Source: Nymphaea colorata
Lineage: Eukaryota > Streptophyta > Magnoliopsida > Nymphaeales > Nymphaeaceae
Length of the DNA: 64,000 nt
Reading direction: 5' to 3'
Assembly: GCF_008831285.2 (NCBI RefSeq)
Contig: NC_045144.1
Span: 5,480,575 to 5,544,574 of the forward strand
Below are positions 1 to 13,233 of this stretch, in pieces. Below the pieces are notes generated by a model. The model searched no databases, had not been told where the DNA came from, and saw only the letters and a program-made list of their open reading frames with translations. The translations under genes were made by a program, and so were the position numbers. Numbering within the stretch: position 1 is the first letter of the stretch; every line of letters starts with the position of its first letter.

Positions 1-685
1 AAAAGCTTGCACAAGATAGTGACACTGTTTTATGTACAAGAACAGTGGTGATTAAGGAAGCAAATATTTCTGAACATCATCAACTCTGAATGGAAATTCC
101 CAACAGCTGTCTCAACCACACCAAAAGAAACAAAAATAAACAGAAAGGAGGAAGTGGTTATTTATTTAAATAGTAAATAAGCAAATAACTGGATCACCAG
201 GTCCAAATGACATACCTACAGCATCAACCATGAAGCCTGGACGAGCAACCATTAGGAGGAAACAAAAGGGTATTATATTTAATCCACCATAGCTACAAAT
301 CTCTGGTGCAGCCATATTTGGAATCTTGGATAAGGTTAAATATGGGGATAGTGTAGGTCTTTCAACCAATCTTGGAAAATCTTGGTGCTTCAGTCTTGTA
401 TCAGAAGTATAAAAAAATAACATATGTTACATAACAAAAGGCACTTTACAAGATACATAAAACACAATAATTGAAAACATCTCTTCAGTCTTAAGTGATA
501 TTGTCAGCACGTATTTATCTTCAAAATATTAGAATATAGTGAGCCCGGCCCCTGAATAAATAAAATTTTATATGCTTTAATATCATTATAGTTTTCAAAA
601 TATTGACTGCATTTGTGACTATGGTCCTTAGCAATCCAGGAAGGTCAGCTTCTATATGTCAAATATGTGTTTAGAGTTCAGTTGG

Positions 686-855
686 ATTCTGTCAGTCTAG
701 GCAACCATTTTCGCAAATTTATTGTACAAACAGCAGAAAACAAACCACAGATAGAACTACTTGTTTTATTATTCTGTCAGTCTAGGCAACCATTTTCACA
801 AATTTATTGCACAAACAGCAGAAAACAAATCACAGATAGAACTACTTGTTTTATC
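686..855. repeat. Tandem duplication, 85-bp unit, two copies
   Basis: The unit beginning ATTCTGTCAGTCTAGGCAAC occurs at 686 and again at 771, with only a few substitutions between the copies. It lies in the region downstream of recognised IPK exon 4 (an intron if the gene continues past the edge). No function is apparent. Confidence 0.85.
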
Positions 856-2006
856 ACTCATCCACCCACCTAATAGGAATACAAGAATAAGAGAAAAAAG
901 GCTATACTGGTAGTTCAAGAAGTATTGAGGAGGAAAATTCAAATGGTCAATGGGCTTCATTTTCTCGCTTCATTCAGCTTTAGTTATTGGTCTCTAAGTT
1001 AGACGGATTCTTCATTTTGGTGCCACACCCGTGTCAATGCGATGCAAGTGCGACTCCAACATGCACCCAGGCATGGTCAATGCGCATTAGGTGTGGTCAC
1101 TGGTCAACCTCACCTGGCCAAAATCGTCTGTTTTTTGTTGTGCACTTCTCTCCCTTTTTCCTTTTTTTCCCCTCTCCCTCTCATTTTCCCCTCTCCTCTC
1201 CCTCGTTTTGCCTTTTCCAAATTTTCGATGCCCCTCTCCCTCCCTTTCATACCCCTCTATTTCCCCTTCTGTGCTTTGAAAAGAAAAGGGTGACCTAAAA
1301 GAAAAGGACGAACCCTGCCCTTTAAAAGCTGGTTTGTCCTTGAAAAAGGAAGACTAATCCAGTCATCCTCTTTAGAAGATGAGCAGACCCCTGTCAAACT
1401 TAAAAAGGACGACAAGCTACATGTGTTAAACACAAAAACTAATTTTACTTGAATCTAAAATTTTAGAAATGTACTAAAGTAACCTTTGAACAAAATGTTA
1501 CAACAAAAAAGAATATAAACATATAAGACTATTACATGTGTGTGTTGTGTGTAGGTCTTAACAACTGCTTTGTGTTGATAAATAACTAACTTCCATGTAA
1601 CCTCCAACCAGAGAAACTTGTCTTTCTAAAAATGTAGACATGCGGTCATGCTATTGAGGAGCCAAACAATAATTATCACATTCTGTTAAGTCTTAAAATT
1701 TAAAAATATATACAGAACTAGAAAAGTACGAGATCTACGTCATAATCTGCAGATTCATGTTACATGTGCATTGAGTGCTTTATGAGATTTACATCCTCTA
1801 ACTCGCATGGATGTATCTGATACATGTACATCTAAGCTCGTGCACTGCAAACTGCGAAAGCAAGCCACCAACAAAATTACTAATCTGTAAAGTGCTTTTG
1901 TTGACTAAACTTAACAACCAACAGCAAGCAACCGTGCCATTCTATACACACACATACACATATATAGTCATCTGAGAGAGGACCAAACAGTCCATAACAG
2001 ACCTAC

Positions 2007-5000
2007 CTTTTGCAAGTGCCCTCACAATCTCAAGATTGAGTGCTGTCACCTGAAGATCAAAAAGAAAAATCTTAAATTTAACAAAGTAAAGCATGCAAAG
2101 GCATATACTAAGAAATGAATGCATAGCTTAAGAAAATAATATAGGACAGATAAGAAAGTATTCCTTTCAAACAATCCCGAAAAACAGAAAATGAAAATAA
2201 GTTGTAGTTCAAAATGCATGTTATATCACATAGCTTACAAGCCTACTTCCTGGATAACGTAAAAGACTAAAATGTTTCATAATTCATATACTTAACAGTA
2301 ACAACAATGAATTCAAAGCCCACCATTTTTAGAAACCATGCAGTGTCGCCACTGTCAATCAACCAAGTGAAAGAATAGAACATATCCAAAAGTCAAAACC
2401 TATTTTATAGAAAAGAAAAGAATCAACCAAAGGAAAGAACACAATATCCTTGAAATTTGAAACTTACTTTATAGAAAGTAAAAGATAACTGTGAAGAAGT
2501 ATTTGAGAATAATAAACCCTTCATGTAAAAAAGTTAGATTTGTACCAATATTTTTTTGCATCTCTCAATTTTCAAACAATAGACATGACATCACTTCCTC
2601 ATCAAATAAATATTGGATGCAAAACCTCCAGTATGAGAAGTTGATTTGGGAAGGCTCTAGGGAAAGACAAGTTTAATATGAAAACCCACATTCTTTTGTA
2701 ATCTTTCCAATATATAGATATAAATGTTTCTCATAAGAGACTTGGAAATCGCAATACAGCAAAAATTATCTAGTTCATCTCCAACAAGGTTACATTCTTG
2801 AGAAAACAAAAATTTAACCTCTCAATCAAAGGGCATTGAATACTAGGTTCAGGGCCCAAATATATACATTGACATGGGGAACCAGCTGCTAGTGGAAGTT
2901 CCAATGGCTAGACTCTGGCTGTTGTTATCAGCCGAACAGCTAGTTTATTTATATGCTCCATGACGAAAGAGCCGTTCGCAAAAAGACAAATGCAGAGAAT
3001 AATAAAATATAGAAACAGAAAAGAACAAGCAAAGGATACCATACATATAAAAGAAATTTATATGCATATGTACATTTCCAATTACACATAAACATACATT
3101 TAAGTGCATATGTTTATGAAGTTGACGCTTTGCAACAGCTTCTAGCAAATTGAGGACAGCAAAGAGAAATTTATGCTGAGAGGTCATTACAAATTATTTT
3201 AAACTAATGGGAGGTAACCTTACATACTATCTATTAATATAAAATTAGAAGATTCAGTGGCATCAATGAGATACCAGAGGCATGATCAAATAAACCTGCA
3301 TTAAACAAGGAAAAATTGAAGATTCAGTTCATCAATGAGACACCGAGGTATAACCAAATCATTGTCACAGAAAACGTGTACGGGTATTATACGGCGAGGA
3401 ATTTCACGGATATAATACAGCAAAGTTGTATATCTCAGGAATAAAACGGAAAAATCTCAGCAAATTTTAAAAAAATTTAAACAATTTATAAATCCTGAAA
3501 ATTACTAAAAAATAAAAAAAATCATAAAAAATATGAAAAAAATGCAAAAAACGCATATAATACGTGTTTTTTTCACATTTTTTATTTTTTGGCATTTTCT
3601 TAAAAAAGACACATTTTTTCACGTTTAATACAGCTGACTTTGTTTTGGCATATTATACGTGTTTTTTTCCAATAGTACGTGCATGTTGTGAAATTGGACC
3701 AAATAAACCTGCACTATAGATAGTATTCAGAACTTTGGAAGGTAGACTATGGAATCTAATATCAAGATATATGCATATAAATAGCAAGGTAAAGAAATTT
3801 CACAAAAACCAGCAGGGCATCTTACAGATATTCTTGTTGCCACAAAACCAGCAGTTACAAGAGGTAAATGCAATCCACCTCTGTGAACTCCAGCTCTACT
3901 TGCCTGGAAGTGCCCAAAGGACCCTATAAACATTTTTAAATGAGATATTAAAATGATTTCATGATAAGCTTCTGTTATAACAGTGAGATTAGTAACATAC
4001 TAACAAGTCTAACATGCATTATAACTGCTGTTAGGAGATGGATGTGTACATTTTTCACATATTCAAAATCCTTTTCATTTAGCCTCTTATCTAGGTTTCC
4101 ACCAGTCCAGAATTATATTTCTCCTCCAGTGGTTGTTGGGATTTTTTATTTTAATTTTTTTCCTATGACAAGGGTCTTTTTGTCATTTAGCAAGAAAGGC
4201 CAGCTGCACAACAATTGAAACATCCTAAAATATCTCTGATAAAAGGGCTAATAATAGCTAAGATGATGATCTTAAATCAAAAGAGCACAAAATAATAACA
4301 GGGACGCAAAACGGAAATGGACAAAAACTTTATGAATAAACAGTAAAATTACTGTTTAAAACAGTGCTATTGCAAACAGGATTTCTCCCTTATAGACCAA
4401 ACAACACGAGAACAAAGAGAAAGAACTCAAAGAAAACTAGCCATTGGTTAGCTCCAACAGCTCTAAAAAGAGCCATTGGAGCTCGTTATCCAACCAGATC
4501 CAATCTGGCCAAATTCCAAAAATGTCCAGATGTAAAAATAAAACAAAAATAGAGAAAAACACTAAAATAAAGACTTAAACCTATATATAAGCACATATAT
4601 CAGAATTATACATTCATATATATATAACCATTATTGTACATGTATAAAACATATACAGCTGAGATTGAATATATATGTACGCATAAGTACAGCATATATA
4701 CATGTCTTTACATGTTTCCTAACAACGTCATCTTCTGGGTCCCTCTAGGAGGTTATCAAAAGACTGCACTCCATAATGCATTGGCCGCCTGATGAATAAA
4801 GGTATCTATATTTCAAGATTATGCTCGTCTGGCTGTCATTTCATTATGTAGTTCTTTTGGGACACCATCGTACCTGTTACAATATTCATTGTTAATGGGA
4901 TGAAGCAACTATCCAACTTTACTTAAGAGATGCCCTTTGTGCAAAAAAATGGCTAAGGAACCAAATTGGGACCTCCTCATAGTAGAACTTATAATTTTTT

Positions 5001-7348
5001 CTGAAGAAATTCAGCTGCACATGCAACATGAAGCTCATCTCCGCAGGAAAAAGGAAAAAACAAACACTAGGTTTTGGCACTTAAGTTCTCATGGACCAAG
5101 AAAAGCAGGCCTCAGGTCTCTAACATAAGGGTGTTGCATCTTCTGACAGTTAAGAACGGTGGCAGTATCTGATGAAGATGAACACTCTCATGAAATAACT
5201 TACAGGTATACGCAAGGGGCCTATTTGGCGATAAAATTTCTGGAAGTTCAAGTGGGAGGACAAGAGAAAAGCACGCTTAGATGCTGGGTACATGAGGTGA
5301 CAACTCTAGAAAGCTAATGTACCGATTAAAAGCTAAGCTTAAACAAATTAGTTTCACAATGCAGGACAGTAGGTGTAATTGCAAGTTCCAACTGTGATTC
5401 TTCTGACCCCATATCACCTTAAATGCTGGTGCTGGAGGACAAACTTGAAATGGTGGCCCAGACAACAGTAGTCACAATGTTCACCGATGGAAAGTGTAAG
5501 ATTAGGTTGGAGTTGGGTGAATGTCAGATGATAAAGGACAATCTGAGGCTTGCACAAACAGTGTGAGTCTGAGGTTTGATATTTTCTATGTTGCCAAATT
5601 GGTCAGGGATCAATTGTGTGCGGAAAAACAAGAGCCAGATTGGTACATCACGGAAAATTTCTTCGTGCAGGGTTTTAGATAGACAGTGTTTCACCATAGC
5701 TTTGGTGCCTGGTTTTTCTGTTATAAAATCATCTCTCAGTAATCCCCTAGCAATTTTCAGAAGCTAATTTAAATTCAGCTTTCCCTTTTTCATGAAAGAA
5801 AGGAAAAAAGTAACATTCTCCTACGTGCATATGGATACCATACCAAAAATGTAAAATTGGTGCATTGGTCAACCTGTTTGTTGCAGTTGTCTCAATGCAC
5901 TTTTTCTGTAGCCAATTGGAGTGCATTTTCTACCACACTTGGCTACTTACATTCTTACAGAAATCTTGCTCCTACTTATCGCAAAATTTTACTCCAAAAA
6001 TCTTTACAATCTGTGGGCATACAAATCAAACACAACGTGAAATTTCAAACTGCTCCATGAACCACAATGAAAGCACTCGAACTCAAAACTTGATCTGCAA
6101 TATCTGCAGGAATAGTTGGAGGGATCCCCGACTGCTTGCTCCAATCCATCGTGTACCCCCTTGCAGTAGAATGCATTATGACCTCCCTCAACTGTGATGC
6201 AACTGCAGCAAGATCTTTGTCATTTATGTGCTCCAGCACATCTTTATGGGTAACTGCAGATCCACCTAAGTTTGTACCCAAACACAAAGAATGTCATTAA
6301 TCTAGAACGTGCAAATCTAAATCAAGTTCCCTAAAACAACCAAATCCAAAATGAACCATATCTGCAGGTAACATTATAAAACACAGAAAAGAAACCAAAA
6401 AGAAATGTCCAAAAAAACAACAAAAAATTAACAGAAGCCACTCTTGGTTCCTCGTCCCTACCTATATGGATAAAACTTAAGATTACTAACTAGGCAGCCA
6501 AGAAGCACGTCTATTACAAAATACTCTCCTAAGCTGTTACACAAACCAAATAATTAACAAACACAGACACCTAACAAGTGCAGTTTGATAAATAATCGGA
6601 TCGAAAAGTGTTTCAACGTGGGAAATGAAACGCACATGCTAGTAGCATATTCGTCAAGGGACCCGCTTCTGTCATAAGTCACCGGAGTGCTTTAACAACT
6701 CGTCTTGGCAATCAGGGAGTGGTGTTGTGCTACTTCACCAACACAAAGTAGGAGGATACTTGGACAAGATGTCGATACACTGTAGCAAGTACACGGTCAA
6801 GCATTCGCAAAGATACTGGAGACTATAATTCATAATCTCTTTCTTCAGAAACTGGAAGATTTATCGGCCGCTTTCCTCTAAAATAAGCGTGATTCCGGTA
6901 TCGCATTCGTCTGTCGGATGAATCGGACTTAGAACTTGCATTTCCAATCAATGATCTGGGGAAGCGTGAAGTCCCGTTAGATTAGCACTATTGATGGTGA
7001 CAATACTCGAGCTCAACACCAAGGAACTTGGGATGAAGAAAATGACAAGATTCGAACCCGACATCCGTTGGTTATAGCTATTTTGGAACTGCTGATATGA
7101 TCTATACAATTGGTTGATACTTGATAGGAAAGCCAGAAGTCAGGCTCCGCGGAGCAGTTCCTGTGAGCCAGCGAGTTACAAACAAACCTAACCAGTCTAT
7201 AAGATATAGACAAACTTCAGTCTGCCACATTATGAAGAAGATGATGAAGCAGGGGTAGGAATCGGGGTTAGGCTCACGTACCAAGTTTGACGATGCAACG
7301 AAGAGGTCTGCTAAGGCTCACAGGCGAAGGCGGTGCCTCGTCGGCCAT
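2007..7348 (-). CDS. IPK: Isopentenyl phosphate kinase, 5' half (exons 1-4; rest beyond left edge)
   Basis: Cytosolic kinase of the amino acid kinase fold that phosphorylates isopentenyl phosphate (and dimethylallyl phosphate) to the diphosphate with ATP, feeding isoprenoid synthesis. Exons read on the minus strand: 7348-7282 (start ATG, MADEAPP..., ending IVKLG), 6265-6050 (GGSAVTHK... to VVHGA), 3923-3826 (GSFGHFQASRAG... ATRIS) and 2049-2007 (VTALNLEIVRALAKG). The glycine-rich IVKLGGSAVT nucleotide loop, the HGAGSFGH motif with its catalytic/phosphate-binding His, and VTALNLEIVRALA match plant IPK closely. The first ATG fits because it directly precedes the conserved RCIVKLGG start. The boundaries of exons 1 and 4 and the exon 1/2 and 3/4 phases are canonical. 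The exon 2 donor is not: the phase needs a G at 6050, which leaves TT instead of GT as the donor. Expected next exons (GMSPF...) are not convincing in 1-2006; a short ORF near 200-230 reading VDAVGMS is a weak candidate. The large introns hold repeats at 3360-3700 and 4283-4577. Confidence 0.88.
3360..3700. repeat. AT-rich MITE-like repeat in IPK intron 3
   Basis: The stretch is built of A/T tracts with repeated ATAATACGTG / ATTATACGTG motifs in both orientations near each side (for example around 3380, 3550 and 3650). This suggests a non-autonomous element or a decayed palindromic repeat. No clear terminal repeats or target duplication were found. Confidence 0.4.
4283..4577. repeat. Dispersed repeat, copy 1 (partner at 39402-39685)
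   Basis: Starts GAGCACAAAA.AATAACAG, continues through a block reading AAACTTTATGAATAAACAG and ends near AGAGAAAAACACTAAAA. The same order of blocks occurs at 39402-39685 with perhaps 80-85 percent identity by eye. It has no coding potential. It may be an LTR or a non-autonomous transposon, but no terminal structure is clear. Confidence 0.6.
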
Positions 7349-9745
7349 GTCGATGAAATCAACACTTTGGTGGAAGAACGGAAACTCGAGAACTCTCTCC
7401 AGCAGCAAGAAACTGAGAAAGGCCTGAATATTTAGCCGCAGGATATAGTGTGATGTTTTAACACGTTTCTTGGATCAATTTTTCTTTAACGGCTTTCTTG
7501 GGGGCAATCTTCAAAACACAACGAACAGCCACCGATAAAAGCTTGGATCTTTAGTAAGAGTTTGCCCCTTACCGGCCACGTTCATTATAATGGCTAATTA
7601 ATGTCTATCTTTTGGACACAATTAATGTCCGTGTTTTGTGTGTTGCCTAAGAATTCCAATAGTTCAGTTTAAATATTTGGGTACCAGGCGTATTATTGCT
7701 ACCAAGCGACTCTTATGGTGTTCGGCAATAGTAGCTGATACCAACAGTATTTCAAATTGTCTCAAAAATTGATGTATATTTATAACAAAATTGTGCAATT
7801 GTGCTAAATCTTGTACCAAGGGTCTCATTTGAGCTCAAATATAGTTTATCATATTTGGGCATCGATATAAGTCAATGGAAAGAAGACATTTTCTCATGAT
7901 GTCGTTAAGTGGTCATTTTACAATTGGCAGCAGGACATTATGAAGATATTTAATGATCTCGTTATAAAGTTTGGGGTAAATTTATGATACACTTGTCAAC
8001 ACTCAATTTTTTGATTTTTTGAATAGATGCATTATACACTTACATAGTGTCTCTATTGTGATGTGCACGTAAGAGTTTATTTGAAAACATTAACAAGTTG
8101 TCATTGTAGCTCGGCTTTTGCAGGACGATCGGGTCAGGGTCCAGACCCGGACCCGAACTCCTCGTGCGATAGGAGCCCAACACCGCCCTCTTCTCCCTCG
8201 TTTTTCCTTCTCCTCGTCTATCTCCTGGAGGTCTCTCGTGCCAGCGGAGGTGCTGGGCGGCGACGAGAATGACGGCGGTGGTGCTCAGGTGAGACTTTTG
8301 ATTCCTCTCGTCTCTTCCTCCTTCCTCGTCCTTCTTCTCCTCCTCCTCTCTCACTGTCTCTGCCATCTCCCCTCTCAACCGCACGACCTCTCTCTGACCG
8401 TCTCCCTCTTCTCTCTCGTGCTCCTCACTTGCACCTCCCTCTACGGTCTCTCTTCCTGTCTCCCCTCACTCTTATCCTCCCTCCTGCGCAGCCCTTGTCC
8501 CCCCCTGCTAGATTTTCCACTCTCGTCACACCCTATGCCTCACGATTTTTCTTCCTCTTCTCCTTCTCACGCGCTCTCACCCTAGCTGCCTGTTTTTTTT
8601 TTCCCTTGACTGCTCCCTCACCGTGTGAGCCTCCCTCAACCGAACCTCTCCTTTTTGCCTTGCCAGCTGCATTTTTCTCACGGCAGACCTATGTTTCTTT
8701 TTTCTTGTTGCGGATTCTCATCGTATATTGCCGTTTGAATGGTTTGAAGTTGGGGGAGTCTATCTTCCCCTCTTACCAACAAATAGGACGTGTGAATAGC
8801 GACGACAACAAGTAATCTTGGGCTTTGGCACTTGATCGAATCCTTGAGGTGGCTGCCTAGACTATCGTAGCAGTCTAGATTTTTGATTTGGGGTGAGCAA
8901 GGCGTAATTGAGCCAATTTTATTGCATATTTTCCTTTTGAGCATGTGTAATTATTGTGGAAGCATGCTATAATTTAGAATTGGTGTTTTGGGGACGCATG
9001 TTAGCGATTGTGTTTTTTGAGGAAAGTTTATGATTATGTTGGAGAAGCGATGATTTATTTATATTGATCTTTTAAGTTTGGAGTGTTGATTTCTAAGCAA
9101 TAGGGAAGCATGGTAGAAATTGTGATGTTGTGGGGAATATTTAGGACCGTCTTCTTGAGCACGTGGCTCACGCTTTTGCGAGCGGGCGTATCTTGGAGTT
9201 ATTTAGGAAAAATATGCTTAAGACAATGGGGTTGATGCCTAGACTACAGAAAACATTTAAGAATGTATTAATGATGGCAAAGCATTGAGTGTTTTAAAAA
9301 TGTGTTAATGATGGCAAAGCATTGAGTTTTGGGTCTAGTGGTAAGTTATAATTTCTAAAGCGACTAGTTATTTCCAAAACTCGTTGTTTCTGCCTTTTTA
9401 TGCCATCAACCATGAAATTTTTTCCCATAAAACTAAATTCAAGATCAATATACTTTTTTTTTTTCAAACATAAACGGGTTTCGAAAATATTGGTTTCATT
9501 TGCTTTTTATTTATTTCCAGCATAAAACTCCTGAAAAGATGTTTTCAAGAGGTTGATTTGGGCCATCAAACGGCCCCTGGTTCGGTGGGGTCCACAGGAA
9601 AACGGGGGAGAACAGGCCAAGCGACCAAACGTGCAGGCTTAAAATGAGCAAAAGGGCGGGCGCCGGGCGCTATGCATTTTGCTTCAACTGAGCGGAGGTC
9701 GGTGGGGGTTTTAACTTTCCGAAAGGGTTTTCCCGGAACCCTAGG
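7349..9745. promoter_or_regulatory. Intergenic region between divergent IPK and ASNSD1-like genes
   Basis: About 2.4 kb separates the two start codons, so it must hold both promoters. Contents seen: a segment at about 7795-8310 that recurs almost unchanged at about 37480-37970, a GC-rich island at 8121-8288, a pyrimidine-rich stretch at 8290-8660 (likely leader-like or low complexity), and a block from about 9560 conserved in the downstream duplicate that probably includes the ASNSD1 5' leader. Long pyrimidine-coded ORFs here (such as 8118-8585) look compositional, not genic. Confidence 0.5.
8121..8288 (+). other. GC-rich island with exon-like borders, duplicated at 37794-37945
   Basis: A CG-rich segment preceded by TTTTGCAG and followed by CTCAG then GTGAGAC, so it has the borders of an internal or leader exon. 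The second copy keeps the same borders but differs by several indels that break any shared reading frame. It may be a non-coding leader exon or a captured exon. I recognise no protein in it. Confidence 0.35.
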
Positions 9746-12700
9746 ATGTGCGGGATCGCTCTTATCCTTTCCGGCGTCCAGATAGACTCGTCGTGCCTGA
9801 AGGGTGCAGATGAAGAACTGCCGGCGTCACGGGGCGGAAAGGTTCAAATTCTTTGGCTTTTGTTGGATGGTCTTCATGTGGATTTCATCCCGTTCTTTTC
9901 CTTTTTATTTTCTACTGGAGGTTGAGTTATTGATTCGTATTTAGCAGTTTGCTCGGTAACGAGTGGCGGTCTATCGTTGGGAATTTGTTTTTCGACTGTT
10001 TCTTGGTTTCTTTTTTGTTTGGTATATATCAGAGTTGTGATGGTTCTGATTGCTATACTTCAGTGCACCAACGATTACACCGTTCGTTGATAACTGTCCG
10101 GGGATGTAAAATTTGGATAGGCGTATATAAACCACATGCCGGTTCAATTTCAACGACCAAGTGCAGGGGTCTCGTGTGGAAGGCAAGACTTTCTGAAAGA
10201 GAAAAAACGTGCTTGCATCGTTACTTGGAAATTGCAAAAACACTATGCACTATCAGAACTAGAGAGTAGAGAACTGCATGGCCGGCGATCTTTGAAATGG
10301 GTAACGGCGAGGCCCGCGAGGCCAATAGTCGGTTCCTGCCTCGGGTGATTAGACTTCACGCCTCGAGCGAGTCATATTTTTTCTATTTTATTTGTAAAAA
10401 TTTAGACGATACATATGTAAGTTTGTAATTTTCAAAACTGAGAAAGAACATGTTGTTTTCTTACGTACAAAATTGTAACCTATAATAAAACTTTATTTTA
10501 TGAAATAATTTACATGTTCTTTATTTATATATATGTATATCATAGCCAGAGATATTATTCATCGAAATTTTCTCAGCAAAATTTTCTTTCTGAGCACTTT
10601 CAAAAATCTGGATGTTATTGGCCTAATATAAGGGAAAAAATATTGGAAATTTTAAAATGAAAAAAACATAAAGAACAAACAAAAGAAACATGACAATAAG
10701 TTTCCTATTATAAAGAAACAAATATAAAAACTTTCTGCAAACATGAAACTGAATGTAAAAAATTCCACATGCTGAAATATAAGAGAGGAGGCTTTTGTGA
10801 ATGTGTCAGAAAAATATTGGGAATATATCAGGATAATATCATCATAATATTTTGACATTTTGTTTTTGGTATGTTTTGAAAATATTGGAATACTTTTGCT
10901 GATACTATAAGCCGGCTTCAAAACAGTGATATTATAAGGATATTTTAATTATGGTTTATATACATGTGTGTCTATGCATTTCATGACTTCTAACATTCCT
11001 AAATACTTTTGTCCATTATCTCCCTTCTCATTGAATGATGAAATGGTAAACACTATTTTCATTGAATGCTCAAATGCTGTCATACAAGTGATGCACATAT
11101 TTTGTGGAGTCAAAATTGCAGATAGCACATACTTTCATAAATGACTGTCGGAAGCAAGCATGACTACTTGAAAAGGAAGCTGCACATGATAGGAACTAGT
11201 GTACAACTTGAGGGGGAAGTATTAGCACGTCCAGACGTTGGATATGTTGACCATCAGACCCAGATCTATTCTTCTTATTCTTTATATTTTGTATTAGTGG
11301 CTTGTATTGTCATTTCCTAATGTTTTTAATCATTGTTTGTATTCTGCCCCACTAGGGCTTCACTATTTAAATGAATCCAAAAGAGGATCAAATGGCGCTT
11401 GGTAAGTTGATGAGCCTCTTTCTTGTCTTCTTGTTCCTCTTCAATGGCTGCAAGGAAGGTTGGGGGTGGGGGGTGGGGGTGGAGGCAACATGGGTATGCA
11501 CATGTTTTAGTCATTTGTTCTTCCTATGGTGCCTAGATTTTCATCTCGTGACCACAAGGATTTATCCCCCATCTTATTGCTTCACTAAATGTTCAGAAAT
11601 TATTTGGTTGTCATTTGCTAAAATTACTTGTTGAAACTAAAATTTTGAGGAAACACCTCCATAAATTGTCTACTCACTCCAAAATTATTCAATGTCTGTG
11701 GTAAGTCCATTCAAGGTCTTGGGCAAAAACAAGTTATGTTTTATCCTTTTGTTTTTGTATTCATGAATTTCAACTGTAGGAAGAATTAATGGCAGACACA
11801 GTGGATATTATATGAGTTTCTCTTCTTCTTTTTTCCCTTTAATGGTTGAGGATCGATATTTTCAAGTCTATTAGTCGCCTTGATAGATCACTGTAGAAGT
11901 TATCATTGTAGGCAGTTGTTGGTTCGTAACGGTAATGCCACTTTTTAATGCTTAACATGTTATTGTCGGCTAACACTATGATGTTCTACTCAACCAAGTA
12001 AGACGGGAGCCCAGCTCCCAGTGAACTTGCGTAGTTCTCTATATCAGTAAAGTTAATCCCCTTGCAAATATGTACCATGTTGAAACTTGAAAGTAAAGGG
12101 TGGGTTTAATACATAGACTGAAGACTAGTTCACTCAACTAGGCTGCATATATCGACTCTTCACCTCTTAAACAGACTGAAAGAAAAGAGAAAAGAAAAAT
12201 GGATACTGAATCCGACACCTCACACACATCTGATTATAAAAGGCATCTTCTTTTCATATAGCATATTCTGTTTCCTTTTTATGGCTTATTAACCAGTCAC
12301 TGGTTTTGAAGTTGACTTGACATGTCCTTTATGCAGGGACTAGGATGTTCATGGACTATGGAGATGCTATTGGCAGCTCTTCAGAGGCGGGGTCCTGATC
12401 ACATGGGAAGCAAGAAAGTTCAACTTGAACTATGTGGAGGTAATAGCAAGTTACATGATTTTACTTTGTTTAGCATTCTTGATGAGAAGAAAGTCAACAA
12501 AATGGGGAATCATGCTCCAGTGGCAAAATCATATGAGATTTTGGATATTGGGCAGGTTTAGACAAGACAAGGCCACTGTTTTATCCTGCTGCTGCTGATG
12601 CTCATGTTGAGGAGGAAAGCAAGAATGAAACTGCAACGCTACTCTCCAATGGCATAAGCAGATTAGATTGTGGATATGATACTCGTTTAACTCATGAATT

Positions 12701-13184
12701 GCCTTTTGCAGAAATGCATTTTATTGGTGCTACATTGCAACTTAGGGGTACCAATCCAGTGTATCAACCGCTGGCAGATGATTTTGGAAATATTCTTGTT
12801 TATAATGGTGTGTAATTGCTGACTCTGCTATGCCCTTTAGTATGAAGATGCACTTTATAATGATATTTCAGCTGCTAACTCTGCTATTCCTCCTAGCATG
12901 AACATGCACTTGCTGCATGTTTTGTCATGTTGCCTTACTCATAGAGCATATATGCCTGCATTTGTTATCATATTTTTGGAATTGGTTCAGTTTTGAGAAT
13001 TATTTTGGATTCCCAAATCTTAGTTATGTTGGAGAAAATGTAAGATGGGGAGAACTTGCTAACCAATCGTTATTGCTTGATCAAGGGGGACACTGCAGTG
13101 GATTGAAGTGGGACTATGTATCTTGATCATGCATTTTGCCATCCATGCAATCACCTTATTTCTTTAAACCTAATTTACGTGGAA

Positions 13185-13233
<49 letters not shown>

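Noticed and set aside
166-423. Minus-strand ORF ending VDAVGMSFGPGD as the next IPK exon
   Set aside because: GMS fits the expected GMSPF motif, but the surrounding residues do not match IPK and the phase-compatible acceptor is only tentative, so it was not added to the gene model.
987-1298. Plus-strand ORFs over 987-1298
   Set aside because: They are pyrimidine-rich and low in complexity, next to a GTGC-family repeat. No protein family is recognised.
8118-8585. 155-residue plus-strand ORF rich in Leu, Ser and Pro
   Set aside because: It lies over a CT-rich stretch, so the absence of stops is compositional. The frame is not kept in the duplicate.
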